The translations under genes and the position numbers were made by a program. 64,000 bases of DNA from a gamma proteobacterium NOR5-3 (GTDB taxonomy: Bacteria; Pseudomonadota; Gammaproteobacteria; Pseudomonadales; Halieaceae): positions 70,271 through 134,270 of the forward strand of contig DS999408.1 in NCBI GenBank assembly GCA_000158155.1, written 5' to 3'. Under the pieces are notes generated by a model. That model was not told where the DNA came from. It searched no databases and worked only from the letters and a program-made list of their open reading frames with translations. Shown here in pieces: positions 18,819 to 27,277 of the stretch (within the stretch, counting starts at the first letter, position 1; the number at the start of each line of letters is the position of its first letter).

Positions 18819-19874
18819 ATGCACCGCATGACTTTACTTCTGCGTTTTTTTATCCTGATCCCAGGCCCTTTACTGGTGAGCTGTATGTCAGCGCCGGGCT
18901 TTCAGGGGGACAGCTCTCCGCACTTTGATGGTAAGCAGTTCAGCAATACGCTGCCCATGCACAAGACAGTGAGGGACCTTCTGCGTTTGGGATGGGGCAC
19001 GTTGACTCAGGCAGCCGACTGGCCGGACTGGATCGAGATTGAGCAGCAGGTTATCCCCGAGGAACGCGTATGGAACGGGGTTTCGGTGACCTATATCAAC
19101 CACTCGACGTTCCTCATTCAGGTTGATGGCATCAATATCCTCACAGACCCCGTGTATTCACAACGGGTAAGCCCCTTTAGCTGGGCGGGACCAAAACGCG
19201 TGCATGCCCCGGGGATCGCGCTGGAGGATTTGCCGCCCATCGATGTCATTCTGATCAGCCACAATCACTACGATCATCTCGACGAGGAGACACTGCAATC
19301 CCTTTTAGGTCGGCAAAGTGAGCCGCCTTTGCTCCTGGCGGGGCTCGGAAACAGTGACTTGCTGGCCACTTTGGGAGAGAGCAATCAGCGCGATCTGGAT
19401 TGGGATGACAGCGCAAAGCTGGGTGATCTGGAGTTTATCTTTACCGAGTGCCGGCACCGCTCTGGCCGGGGGTTGTCGGATCAAATGACGACCCTTTGGG
19501 GGTCTTTTGTCATTAAGACGTCTCAGGGCAATCTGTACTTTGCAGGCGACACGGGTTACAGCCCGCATCTGGCCCAGACGGGTGAACGCTACGGACCCTT
19601 TGCGCTGGCGCTTCTGCCCATTGGTGCGTATGAGCCCAGGTGGTTCATGAAAGATGTACACCTGAACCCTGATGAGGCTGCTATGGCACATGGCCAGTTG
19701 CGTAGCGAGTTCAGCATCGGCATTCACTTTGGTACTTTTCAATTGACCTACGAGGCTATCGATCAACCGGTGATCGATCTGTCCTCGGCACTTGAGGCGC
19801 ACAAAATACCGGCAACAGATTTTACGGTTTTAGCGCCCGGGGAAACCCGGCGGCTGCCGGGTCGAGCAGACTGA
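18819..19874 (+). CDS. MBL-fold metallo-hydrolase, lipoprotein (UlaG/NAPE-PLD-like)
   Basis: Start ATG 18819 gives 351 residues. A lipoprotein signal ends at the lipobox LVSC with Cys22, so the mature protein is probably lipid-anchored. The metallo-beta-lactamase metal site HxHxDH is His148, His150, Asp152, His153 (ISHNHYDHLD). Downstream ligands are likely in ECRHRSGRG, FAGDTGYSP and GIHFGTF. The INHSTFLIQVDGINILTDPV block is typical of the UlaG/NAPE-phospholipase D-like branch. The substrate is unknown; a phosphodiester or lactone is plausible. A second ATG at 18828 would shorten it by three residues. Confidence 0.85.
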   Translation: MHRMTLLLRFFILIPGPLLVSCMSAPGFQGDSSPHFDGKQFSNTLPMHKTVRDLLRLGWGTLTQAADWPDWIEIEQQVIPEERVWNGVSVTYINHSTFLIQVDGINILTDPVYSQRVSPFSWAGPKRVHAPGIALEDLPPIDVILISHNHYDHLDEETLQSLLGRQSEPPLLLAGLGNSDLLATLGESNQRDLDWDDSAKLGDLEFIFTECRHRSGRGLSDQMTTLWGSFVIKTSQGNLYFAGDTGYSPHLAQTGERYGPFALALLPIGAYEPRWFMKDVHLNPDEAAMAHGQLRSEFSIGIHFGTFQLTYEAIDQPVIDLSSALEAHKIPATDFTVLAPGETRRLPGRAD

Positions 19875-19929
19875 TACGGAACTGGTCAATTGGCGTAAAA
19901 TAAACGACGTCTTCACAATACTGCCTATT

Positions 19930-20988
19930 ATGTCTCGACTGATCTCTCTTATTCGCCCGCTGGCGATCCTTGCGGTGGCACTCCTGCTCGCCGTCGTTAT
20001 GGTGAAGAGCCGCCCACAGCTCGAGGCGAAGAGCGCCGATATTCCCGTGCCGCTCGTGAGCGTGCAGACCGTCGCGACCGCGGAGCTGCCGGTCACGGTT
20101 GTCGCTTATGGCAATGTCACCGCCTGGCGCCAGTTGGAACTGACGGCGCAGGTAGGTGGGCGAGTGCTGTGGCAGTCACCGCGCTTTGAACCCGGTGTGG
20201 TGGTCGAAGCAGGCGAACCCCTGCTGCGCATCGATGCGACGGATTATGAACTGGCATTGGCCGAGGCGCGGCAGGCACTGAGCAGTGCACAACTGTCTTT
20301 GGCAGATGCAAAGTCGCTGCGCCAGGCGGCAAGGGTAGAAGAGGCCGAGGCCTCAGTGGCCGCGGCCGAGGCGCGTATCGTGCGAGCCCGGCGTGACCTT
20401 AAAAACACGGAGATCATTGCGCCTTATCGAGCGGTGATTGATGAGCAGACCGTTGAGTTTGGTCAATTTATCAGCGTGGGCACACGCCTGGGGCGGATTC
20501 TTGGCGCCGATCGTGCAGAGGTGCGTCTACCGGTGCCGCCACAGGATGTGCGTTTTATCCAGGATGTCGATGCCGCGGGCGTTACCCTGTTTAGCGAAAG
20601 TCCCGGCGGCACTTTGAGCTGGGAAGGGCGCGTTTCGCGGATCGAAGCTCGCATCGACAGTCAGACGCGCTCCTTTCCCGTACTCGTGACCGTCGATAAT
20701 CCTCTGGATCTTGAGCAGCACGTTGCACCCATGCGTTTTGGACTATTTGTACGCGCTGAAATTACCGGAGGGACGGTGCCTGAGGCCATACTGCTGCCCC
20801 AGAGTGCGCTGCATGGAGAGAATGACGTGTTTGTGTTCGCCGACGGTGTACTACAGCGTCGCAGCGTCACCGTCGCAAGAGTGAGTGCCGAGGGAGTGCT
20901 GATCACAGCGGGCCTGGCGGACGGAGAGCAGGTGGTGACTACCCGGCTTGAGTTGATGTTCGAGGGCATGGCAGTAACTGATGTCTGA
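19930..20988 (+). CDS. RND efflux periplasmic adaptor subunit (membrane-fusion protein)
   Basis: The 352-residue protein has an N-terminal membrane anchor (residues 8-26, IRPLAILAVALLLAVVMV). A lipoyl-like hairpin domain follows (LTAQVGGRVLWQSPRFEPGVVVEAG), then a short coiled-coil (about residues 108-150), a barrel domain and a membrane-proximal domain (EAILLPQSALHGENDVFVF). This is the HlyD/AcrA-type adaptor layout. It bridges the inner-membrane pump to an outer-membrane channel; no TolC-like gene is in the window. It overlaps the permease by 8 bp. Confidence 0.92.
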   Translation: MSRLISLIRPLAILAVALLLAVVMVKSRPQLEAKSADIPVPLVSVQTVATAELPVTVVAYGNVTAWRQLELTAQVGGRVLWQSPRFEPGVVVEAGEPLLRIDATDYELALAEARQALSSAQLSLADAKSLRQAARVEEAEASVAAAEARIVRARRDLKNTEIIAPYRAVIDEQTVEFGQFISVGTRLGRILGADRAEVRLPVPPQDVRFIQDVDAAGVTLFSESPGGTLSWEGRVSRIEARIDSQTRSFPVLVTVDNPLDLEQHVAPMRFGLFVRAEITGGTVPEAILLPQSALHGENDVFVFADGVLQRRSVTVARVSAEGVLITAGLADGEQVVTTRLELMFEGMAVTDV

Positions 20989-23900
20989 GGATGCTACGAG
21001 CGTGAACATGCGCGGGCCCATCGCATGGATGGCGCAAAACCCCGTCGCGGCGAACCTCCTGTTGGTGATCGTGGTTATCGCGGGTCTGTTTGCGATCACA
21101 TCCTTGGACAAAGAGGTCTTTCCGACCTTTCCCAGCGAGACCTTTACCGTCACCGTGCCCTATCCCGGCAGTTCACCGGAAGAGGTGGAGCGCGGCATCG
21201 TCCTGCGCGTGGAAGAGGCTATCCGCGATATCGTCGGCATTAAGGAGATACGCAGCGAGGCGCGGGAGGGCGTCGGTATTGTTACCGTGACCATGGAGCC
21301 GGGCAGTGATATGTCCAAGGCGGTGGGTCTCGCTAAAGTACGGGTGGACGGTATAGCCTCATTCCCTGCGGACTCGGAAAAGCCCATTGTTGAGGAAATA
21401 GAGTCTTCCAGCCGCGCGATTCGTCTGAGCATGTTTGGTGACATCGAGCCACGCAAGTTCAAGGAGCTGAGCGAGCAGATTCGTGAAGAGATTCTTGCCC
21501 TGGGCGGTATCAGTGAGCTGACCATCAACGGTGAGCGTGATTATGAGATCTCCGTGGAACTGTCTGACGAGAAGTTGCGCCGCTACGGTTTGACCTTTGA
21601 CAGCGTTGTCGCGGCTATCCGTGCCAACTCCCAGGATTTGCCCGGCGGACTGTTGCGCACCGACAGCGGTGCCATCACGCTGCGCTCAAGCTCCCAGGCG
21701 TATAGCGGCCGGGATTTTGAACAGCTGACCCTGATTAGTCGTGCCGACGGCACACGGATTCGCGTGGGTGATGTGGCCACCGTGCGCGACGGTTTTGCAG
21801 AGCAGCCCGTATTGAGCCTGATCGATGGAAAACCTGCGCTCACCTTCACCATAGACCGGGTGGGCGACCAGAACGTGCTGGAAATTACTTCCATGATCCG
21901 CGAGTACGCAGAGCGAAAACAGGCGGAGCTTCCGGAAGGGGTGCGCCTGCAAGCCTGGGGTGACGCCAGTCGGATTCTCCGTGGGCGTATTGATCTTATG
22001 CTGCGTAACGCTGCCCAGGGTGGGATTCTTGTAATCATTGCCCTTGCCCTGTTTTTGGATTTATCGCTGGCGTTTTGGGTGGTTCTGGGCTTGCCTTTCG
22101 CAGTGCTTGGCTGCCTTGCAGCGCTGGAGGTTTTTGGCCTACCTGTGTCAATCAACGTTTTGTCGGTGTTTGGTTTTATTCTCGTTCTGGGACTATTGGT
22201 GGACGATGCCATTGTCACCGCCGAGAGCGCTTATGCGCGTCTGGAGCGGGATGGAGACGGTTTAAACAGTGTTGTGGGCGGTGTGCGTCGGGTTTCAACC
22301 GCAACGGTATTTGGAGCGCTGACCACCGTGGTGGCTTTTGGTCCCAGTCTGTTTCTTACCGAGGGCTTTGCGCGAATCATGTCGCACATAGGGTGGGTCG
22401 TGATTCTCTGCGTGCTCTTTTCACTCATCGAAACAAAGTTAGTGCTCCCTGCGCACCTGCGGCACATCCGCATTCCCAAGCCCGGTGACGATATCGGTGT
22501 GCTCCGTAAGACGCAGCAGCGCATCGCGCAAAGTCTGGTGAATTTTGCTCAAGGCCCCTACAAGCGCGCACTCAAACTGGCTGTTGGGTATCGTTACACA
22601 ACGCTGGCGGTGTTTCTTTCGGGGCTGATTGTTTGCCTCGCGCTCATTCCCTCGGGGATATTGCGGGTCACTTTTTTTCCGTCGGTTCCTTCGGACAACA
22701 TCGGTGTCACCCTGGATATGCCCCAGGGTACGCCCTGGCAAAAAACGCATGAGTATGCCCGGCGTATCGAAGCTGCCGCTAATGCGATGAATGATCGTTT
22801 TAAAGCGCAGGATGCTCAGGGGCGTGACGTCATTCGAACACTGCAGGTGCTATCAGAGAGCGATACGCAGGCGCGCGTAGTGACAGATTTGATTGTCAGC
22901 GAAGAGCGCGACATCGACTCCGTAGAGCTGGGCAAGTGGCTTCGAGAGGAACTCGGGACGCTTAGCGGTGTGCGTTCCCTGCGCATTGATGCAGCGGCAG
23001 GTCCCGGTGGTTCCCCCATCGATATTCAATTGGAGGGCTACGATCTGGAGCAGCTTCGGCAGGCCGCCGGAGAGCTCAAGCTCGGTCTTGCTCGGGTCGA
23101 CGGCGTACGTGACATCCGCGATACGTTTAACGCCGGCGGGCGAGAGCTGGATATCAGTGTGACCCCGGAAGGAGAAGCGCTGGGTCTGGGTGATGTGGAA
23201 CTGGCCCGACAGATTCGACAGGCCTTTTTTGGCGCAGAGGTGCAGCGTGTGCAGCGCGGCAGGGACGAGGTGCGGGTTTATGTGCGCCTGCCAAAGGTTG
23301 ATCGTACGCAGGTGGAGTCCCTTCAGTCACTGTGGATCAGTGTGCCTGGCGGTGGTCGTGCGCCGTTCTCCGTTGTCGGCAGAGCTCATGAGCAGACCAG
23401 TCTGAGCGTTATCAACCGTATTGACCTGTCGAGGGTCGTTAACGTGCAGGCTGACATCGATAAGACCCAGACCTCCTCCAGTGACGTGATGGGGCTGGTG
23501 GAGAGCAGCATGCTGCCGGATATTCTGGCGGATCACCCGTTGGTGAAATACAGCGTTGCCGGCGAGGTCGATGAGCAGCGTAAAACCTCCGATGGACTGT
23601 TCTATGGCGGTATTCTGGTCATGATTCTGATCTATGCCGCCCTGGCGATTCCGTTAAAGAGCTATCTTGAACCGCTGCTGATTATGTCGATCATTCCCTT
23701 TGGCGTTACCGGTGCGTTGCTGGGGCATCTCATATTGGGAATGGATGTCAGCATTCTTTCGGCCATCGGCATCATTGGTCTCATCGGTGTGGTGGTTAAC
23801 GACAGCCTGGTCATGGTCGACTTTATTAACCATTACATCGAGGAAGGCTACGATTGGGAGTCCGCAGTTTTAGAGGCGGGACCCACCCGTTTCCGAGCGG

Positions 23901-24118
23901 TGATTCTGACCTCACTGACAACCTTTATTGGTCTCTTGCCCATACAGCTCGAAACGTCTATTCAGGCGCAGTTCGTCAAGCCCATGGCGACATCTGTAGC
24001 GTTTGGCATTTTCTTTTCGACAGCAGTGACACTGTTCCTGATCCCTACCTTGTACTACGTGGCGCAGGACGTCAGACGGGCTTTTAGTCGGAAAGACCGT
24101 TTACCGGCGCAGGCTTAG
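20981..24118 (+). CDS. RND efflux permease (AcrB/HAE family)
   Basis: This 1045-residue inner-membrane pump has the RND layout: one N-terminal helix (NPVAANLLLVIVVIAGLF), a large periplasmic loop, then six helices, and the whole pattern repeated. The proton-relay Asp pair is in the fourth helix (LGLLVDDAIVTAESAY). The second half carries GVVVNDSLVMVDFINHY, the counterpart of the helix-10 block. VPYPGSSPEEVERGI is a conserved porter-domain segment. It forms a trimer that exports drugs, detergents or metabolites with proton import. The substrate is not predictable. It is translated directly after its adaptor. Confidence 0.93.
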   Translation: MSEDATSVNMRGPIAWMAQNPVAANLLLVIVVIAGLFAITSLDKEVFPTFPSETFTVTVPYPGSSPEEVERGIVLRVEEAIRDIVGIKEIRSEAREGVGIVTVTMEPGSDMSKAVGLAKVRVDGIASFPADSEKPIVEEIESSSRAIRLSMFGDIEPRKFKELSEQIREEILALGGISELTINGERDYEISVELSDEKLRRYGLTFDSVVAAIRANSQDLPGGLLRTDSGAITLRSSSQAYSGRDFEQLTLISRADGTRIRVGDVATVRDGFAEQPVLSLIDGKPALTFTIDRVGDQNVLEITSMIREYAERKQAELPEGVRLQAWGDASRILRGRIDLMLRNAAQGGILVIIALALFLDLSLAFWVVLGLPFAVLGCLAALEVFGLPVSINVLSVFGFILVLGLLVDDAIVTAESAYARLERDGDGLNSVVGGVRRVSTATVFGALTTVVAFGPSLFLTEGFARIMSHIGWVVILCVLFSLIETKLVLPAHLRHIRIPKPGDDIGVLRKTQQRIAQSLVNFAQGPYKRALKLAVGYRYTTLAVFLSGLIVCLALIPSGILRVTFFPSVPSDNIGVTLDMPQGTPWQKTHEYARRIEAAANAMNDRFKAQDAQGRDVIRTLQVLSESDTQARVVTDLIVSEERDIDSVELGKWLREELGTLSGVRSLRIDAAAGPGGSPIDIQLEGYDLEQLRQAAGELKLGLARVDGVRDIRDTFNAGGRELDISVTPEGEALGLGDVELARQIRQAFFGAEVQRVQRGRDEVRVYVRLPKVDRTQVESLQSLWISVPGGGRAPFSVVGRAHEQTSLSVINRIDLSRVVNVQADIDKTQTSSSDVMGLVESSMLPDILADHPLVKYSVAGEVDEQRKTSDGLFYGGILVMILIYAALAIPLKSYLEPLLIMSIIPFGVTGALLGHLILGMDVSILSAIGIIGLIGVVVNDSLVMVDFINHYIEEGYDWESAVLEAGPTRFRAVILTSLTTFIGLLPIQLETSIQAQFVKPMATSVAFGIFFSTAVTLFLIPTLYYVAQDVRRAFSRKDRLPAQA

Positions 24119-24291
24119 CTTCTCGCTGGCATCAAAGCGTTTGGCGACCACTCTCCAGCCACAATCGGCAGTCCGCGTGACGAAGCCCCTGCCATGCGCC
24201 CGGTGTTTTGGATGGTCAAGGAAAATACAAGAGGCTGGCTCCTCATTGTTAAGTAGGTAGAGCCAATGCTAGGGGCTTTGAATGTTTAGAA

Positions 24292-24378
24292 TGGTGCCCA
24301 GGAGAGGACTTGAACCTCCACGCCCTTGCGAGCACTAGCACCTGAAGCTAGCGTGTCTACCAATTTCACCACCTGGGC
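24292..24378 (-). tRNA. tRNA-Leu (anticodon CAG)
   Basis: Reading leftward, an 87-base cloverleaf begins GCCCAGG and ends CCTGGGC-A-CCA with perfect 7-bp acceptor pairing and an encoded CCA. The D-arm contains TTGGTAGAC, the anticodon loop is CTTCAGG (anticodon CAG). There is a long variable arm (TGCTCGCAAGGGCG), as expected for a class II tRNA-Leu, and the T-loop GTTCAAGTC. It reads CUG codons. The gene points away from the glycan cassette at 24.7-30.4 kb; its 5' end faces the cassette. Confidence 0.97.
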
Positions 24379-24409
24379 ATCAATGAGGCTGAGCTCACTG
24401 AGGGCGCGA

Positions 24410-24438
24410 AGGGTACGTATCGTCCTCGGTTTTGTCAA
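24410..24438 (-). promoter_or_regulatory. sigma70-type promoter of tRNA-Leu
   Basis: On the minus strand a perfect TTGACA (complement of 24433-24438) is followed after exactly 17 bases by TACCCT (complement of 24410-24415). A G/C-rich discriminator (TCGCGCC) comes next. The predicted start lies about 25 bases before the tRNA 5' end. The G/C-rich discriminator is typical of stable-RNA promoters under stringent (ppGpp/DksA) control; that regulation is inferred. Confidence 0.8.
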
Positions 24439-24722
24439 TGTCTTGGTATGTGGTTTGTAGAATCGCTTGAAACGTGAGGCTATGGAATAACGTGGCATGG
24501 AAACTAGGCGTCTTGGTCACGTGATTGCGATAGCGTTTTTGATGGCGCAATTTTGTGGTCTTTTCTTCTTCTGATGCTGGTCCTGAGCGACATTAGGGTT
24601 CAGGCTAGGTGATAGCCAGTGCACTCTCCGATTTGCCTCCACTCAGTCTCAAGTTTATTCGTACCTAACCAAAAGTTAGGAGCCCCCGTGAGGCTAGTAT
24701 TAACTTGGGACTTGGAGGTTTA
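24439..24722. other. intergenic stretch between tRNA promoter and glycan cassette
   Basis: Together with the tRNA leader this makes a gap of about 344 bases without an established gene. It contains a 25-codon frame at 24497-24574 encoding a hydrophobic peptide (METRRLGHVIAIAFLMAQFC, then GLFFF) without a ribosome site. It also holds a short perfect inverted repeat at 24664-24680. The cassette promoter must be here, but no strong -35/-10 pair stands out. Confidence 0.4.
24664..24680. repeat. perfect 6-bp inverted repeat
   Basis: CCTAAC and GTTAGG flank a CAAAA loop. It lies 42 bases before the first small reading frame of the glycan cassette and has no T-run after it, so it is not a standard terminator. 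It could be an RNA hairpin in the leader or an operator. A 6-bp perfect repeat can also arise by chance. Confidence 0.4.
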
Positions 24723-24773
24723 ATGGAAAGACTATTGCTCATCTCGGCGGCTTGGAGGCGGCCAAAGATATGA
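24723..24773 (+). CDS. possible 16-codon leader peptide
   Basis: ATG 24723 follows a strong GGAGG site (24714-24718 region, spacing about 4) and encodes MERLLLISAAWRRPKI before TGA. Its stop overlaps the ATG of the next small frame as ATGA. It has no recognisable family. A leader or coupling peptide ahead of the flippase is one reading; a chance frame or a remnant of an older gene is the other. Confidence 0.3.
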   Translation: MERLLLISAAWRRPKI

Positions 24774-24853
24774 CTGACAAAATTGCATCTCCTCGCGAAT
24801 GTGCCGGCGTGGCCGGTACCAATAGGGCTAACCCCAGTCGCTTATATGATTAA
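24770..24853 (+). CDS. possible 27-codon upstream frame overlapping the flippase start
   Basis: This frame starts in an ATGA overlap with the 16-codon frame, has GGAGG at 24754-24758, and ends 8 bases into the flippase coding sequence if that begins at ATG 24846. It encodes a polar peptide beginning MTDKIASPRECAGVAG. It may serve translational coupling, or be the original flippase N-terminus displaced by a frameshift. No homology is recognised. Confidence 0.3.
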   Translation: MTDKIASPRECAGVAGTNRANPSRLYD

Positions 24854-26303
24854 TGACTTGGAGTATAAGGCGGTCGGAGGCTTGGTTTGGCTCCTTATTA
24901 ACCAAGCTTTTACCCGCGGCGGAGCTACCCTTGTGCTCCTGATAATTGGGGCTGCGGTTGATCCAGGAATCCTCGCCCCGATAGCTTTCATCGTTACTAT
25001 TACATCTCTCACCGGTCTTTTTTTCGAGGACGTCTTCGTGCATCAGTTGGTGAGAGCAAGCGAGGCTGATAGAGATGCCCAGTTCTCTGCGGCTCGGGCT
25101 GCGGCGGCTGGATGTGCACTGGTGGTTTCAATATTGATTGTGCTTTTATCGCCTGTCGTGGCCGAGCTGGCTGCGCTGCCTCAGTTAGATCAATTGTTGA
25201 TGTGGAGCCTGCCTGCGGTATGGGCGCAGGCAATCCAAGCTCCATACCTAGCGCAGCTTCGAAGGACGCTCAATTTTCGGCGGCAAGCCCTACTTTCTGT
25301 CCCGAACATTGTACTCGTAGCGATCTTAGCTTACGTTTTGTTTCAAGTCTTTGGCCCGCTTTATGCTCTCGTCGGGGCTTCAGTTGGCGCCATTGTCCTG
25401 CAAGCAATTTTACTCGTTCTTTTTGTAGAGTGCCCGGTTCAAGGTGCTCGATACAAGCATCTTCGATTCGCGCGTTTCTTCCGTTTTGGTGGGAGGCTTT
25501 ACGCTGCTAGCGCGCTAAACGTTGTGTTTTCCGCGCTTTATTTGTTTGTAATCTCCCGGTCTTTTGGCGGCGCTGAGCTCGGCGAGTATTTCTTCGCAGA
25601 TCGGGGGCGTGAGTTGTTTGTTATTCCCATTCTTGGGGGGCTTCAAACGGTTGTTTATGTCGTTCTGAGTCGTCTTTACGGCGATAAATCACTGCTTCGA
25701 TCTGCATTTAAACGGGCTTTGCATGTATCCATGATGTGGGTGGTTCCAATAGCCGTTGCCGTTGCGCTCGTGGCGCAGGACGCCGCGGATTTGTTCCTAG
25801 GACCTAATTGGTCTAGCTCAGCGCAATATCTTTCGCTAATGGCCGTTGCTGCGATCCCGATGCCAATAAACGTCATTAATCTCGCAGCGTATAAGGCCTT
25901 GGGCCGCTCCGACTGGCTGCTTCGCCTAGAAATAGCAAAGAAACTTTTAATTCTGGTGGTGTTATTTGCGAGTGTGCGTTGGGGAGTGCTGGGCGTTGTG
26001 GTCGGCCAGCTTATCTTGTCAGTAGTGGCAATCTTCATAAACACCTTTTACGCGACGCACGCTGTTGGCGTTTCGGCCTTTTATCAGATCAGGATATGCG
26101 CTACTTACTTTGGCGCTGGTTTTGCAGCCTTTTTTGTTGGTTGGTTGTTTGCTTCTCTACAACGAGCACCTTCTCTATACGCTATGATAGCCACCGTTGC
26201 TTTAATCGCAGTTTTTTATGTGGCGTTACTCGCCCTCGTGGCGCGTCACAAGCATTGCGCATTTCTGGATGCTTTTGATCCGGTTTCATGGAAGAGGAAG
26301 TGA
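24846..26303 (+). CDS. polysaccharide flippase (oligosaccharide/Wzx-like, MVF superfamily)
   Basis: Taken from ATG 24846 the protein has 485 residues; TTG 24783 or GTG 24801 would add up to 21 residues. It is strongly hydrophobic with about 12-14 membrane helices. It starts LEYKAVGGLVWLLINQAFTRGGATLV, the standard opening of Wzx/RfbX-like flippases (key KAVGG-WL). Middle blocks FGGRLYAASALNVVF and LGEYFFADR agree. It would move a lipid-linked sugar or an oligosaccharide unit across the inner membrane. It opens a five-gene cassette whose codon use is visibly less G/C-biased than that of flanking genes. Confidence 0.85.
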   Translation: MINDLEYKAVGGLVWLLINQAFTRGGATLVLLIIGAAVDPGILAPIAFIVTITSLTGLFFEDVFVHQLVRASEADRDAQFSAARAAAAGCALVVSILIVLLSPVVAELAALPQLDQLLMWSLPAVWAQAIQAPYLAQLRRTLNFRRQALLSVPNIVLVAILAYVLFQVFGPLYALVGASVGAIVLQAILLVLFVECPVQGARYKHLRFARFFRFGGRLYAASALNVVFSALYLFVISRSFGGAELGEYFFADRGRELFVIPILGGLQTVVYVVLSRLYGDKSLLRSAFKRALHVSMMWVVPIAVAVALVAQDAADLFLGPNWSSSAQYLSLMAVAAIPMPINVINLAAYKALGRSDWLLRLEIAKKLLILVVLFASVRWGVLGVVVGQLILSVVAIFINTFYATHAVGVSAFYQIRICATYFGAGFAAFFVGWLFASLQRAPSLYAMIATVALIAVFYVALLALVARHKHCAFLDAFDPVSWKRK

Positions 26304-26304
26304 G

Positions 26305-27222
26305 GTGGGTAAAGGTAAGCCTGGAGGCGCCGCAGTAAGGTCTTATGTTTCAGCACCATCAGACGAGCAAGTGCTGATGGTAAGTGTCTGCTGCACCTCG
26401 TATAACCATGAGCGCTTTATCTCTCAGTGTCTCGATGGTGTGTTAGCGCAAAAAACGTCATTTCCATTTGAGATTCTAGTCCATGATGATGCCTCCACGG
26501 ATGGTACTGCTGAGCTCATTCGAGGTTACGCAAAAAGGCATCCACATCTGGTTAAGCCTATTTTCCAAGTTGATAACCAGTATTCTCGCGGTCGAAGTAT
26601 TAATCCAGAATTTAATTTTTTGCGTGCTAAGGGTAAATATATAGCTATCTGCGAGGGCGATGACGTGTGGGTCGATCCGCTTAAGCTGCAGGCGCAGGTG
26701 GATTTCCTTGAAGCAAATCCAAGCTTTGCCTTATGCTTCACCGATGCTAAGACGATTGATGAGAGCGGAAAGGTGCTTGCGCCACTACATGCCACCAAAA
26801 GAGATTTAAGCGCTACGGAGCTTCAGCTCACTGCATCTATCTTCACCCTAACAGCATGTTTTAGGCATGTTTTTGAGGAATGGCCTCGAGAGTTTGCGAA
26901 CGTTAGGTACGGCGATCTCGCTATTTGGTCGATGCTTGGGGATCATGGGGCCGGCAAGTACATGGGCGACATTGGTGCATCTCTCTACCGCCGGCATCGC
27001 GGCGGCCTTCACTCAGCGGCGTCACTTCGTAGGCGTCGCCAGATGGCCTTGGAAACAGCTGCGGGCCTCTACTCTTATCGATTACGAATTGGGCAGCAAT
27101 CTTTGGCTGATCGGCATCTTGAGGATGTTTTTGTTCACACATGCAGTCAGCTGGGCGTTTGCGGTTTCTGGAAAATGGCACGCAGGGCATTTAAGCATTA
27201 TGTGAATCGTATTTTCCGCTAG
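26305..27222 (+). CDS. glycosyltransferase family 2
   Basis: GTG 26305, immediately after the flippase stop and with an AGGA site 6 bases upstream, gives 305 residues. The GT-A nucleotide-sugar fold is clear: MVSVCCTSYNHERFISQCL, then LVHDDASTDGTAELI, and the metal-binding ICEGDDVWVDPLKL. FALCFTDAKTIDESG follows, as in many O-antigen/capsule transferases. It adds a sugar to an acceptor on the cytoplasmic side of the membrane. Donor and acceptor cannot be deduced. No membrane segment is seen. An in-frame extension into the flippase gene (to 26218) lacks similarity. Confidence 0.88.
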   Translation: MGKGKPGGAAVRSYVSAPSDEQVLMVSVCCTSYNHERFISQCLDGVLAQKTSFPFEILVHDDASTDGTAELIRGYAKRHPHLVKPIFQVDNQYSRGRSINPEFNFLRAKGKYIAICEGDDVWVDPLKLQAQVDFLEANPSFALCFTDAKTIDESGKVLAPLHATKRDLSATELQLTASIFTLTACFRHVFEEWPREFANVRYGDLAIWSMLGDHGAGKYMGDIGASLYRRHRGGLHSAASLRRRRQMALETAAGLYSYRLRIGQQSLADRHLEDVFVHTCSQLGVCGFWKMARRAFKHYVNRIFR

Positions 27223-27277
27223 GACCATAATGTACCCACCTTATTGAAGTATCGCGAATTCGTTCAAGGGAGTTCTT

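Noticed and set aside
24286-24498. Leftward 70-codon frame covering the tRNA-Leu
   Set aside because: It is produced by the tRNA sequence itself; cloverleaf pairing and the promoter explain the region.
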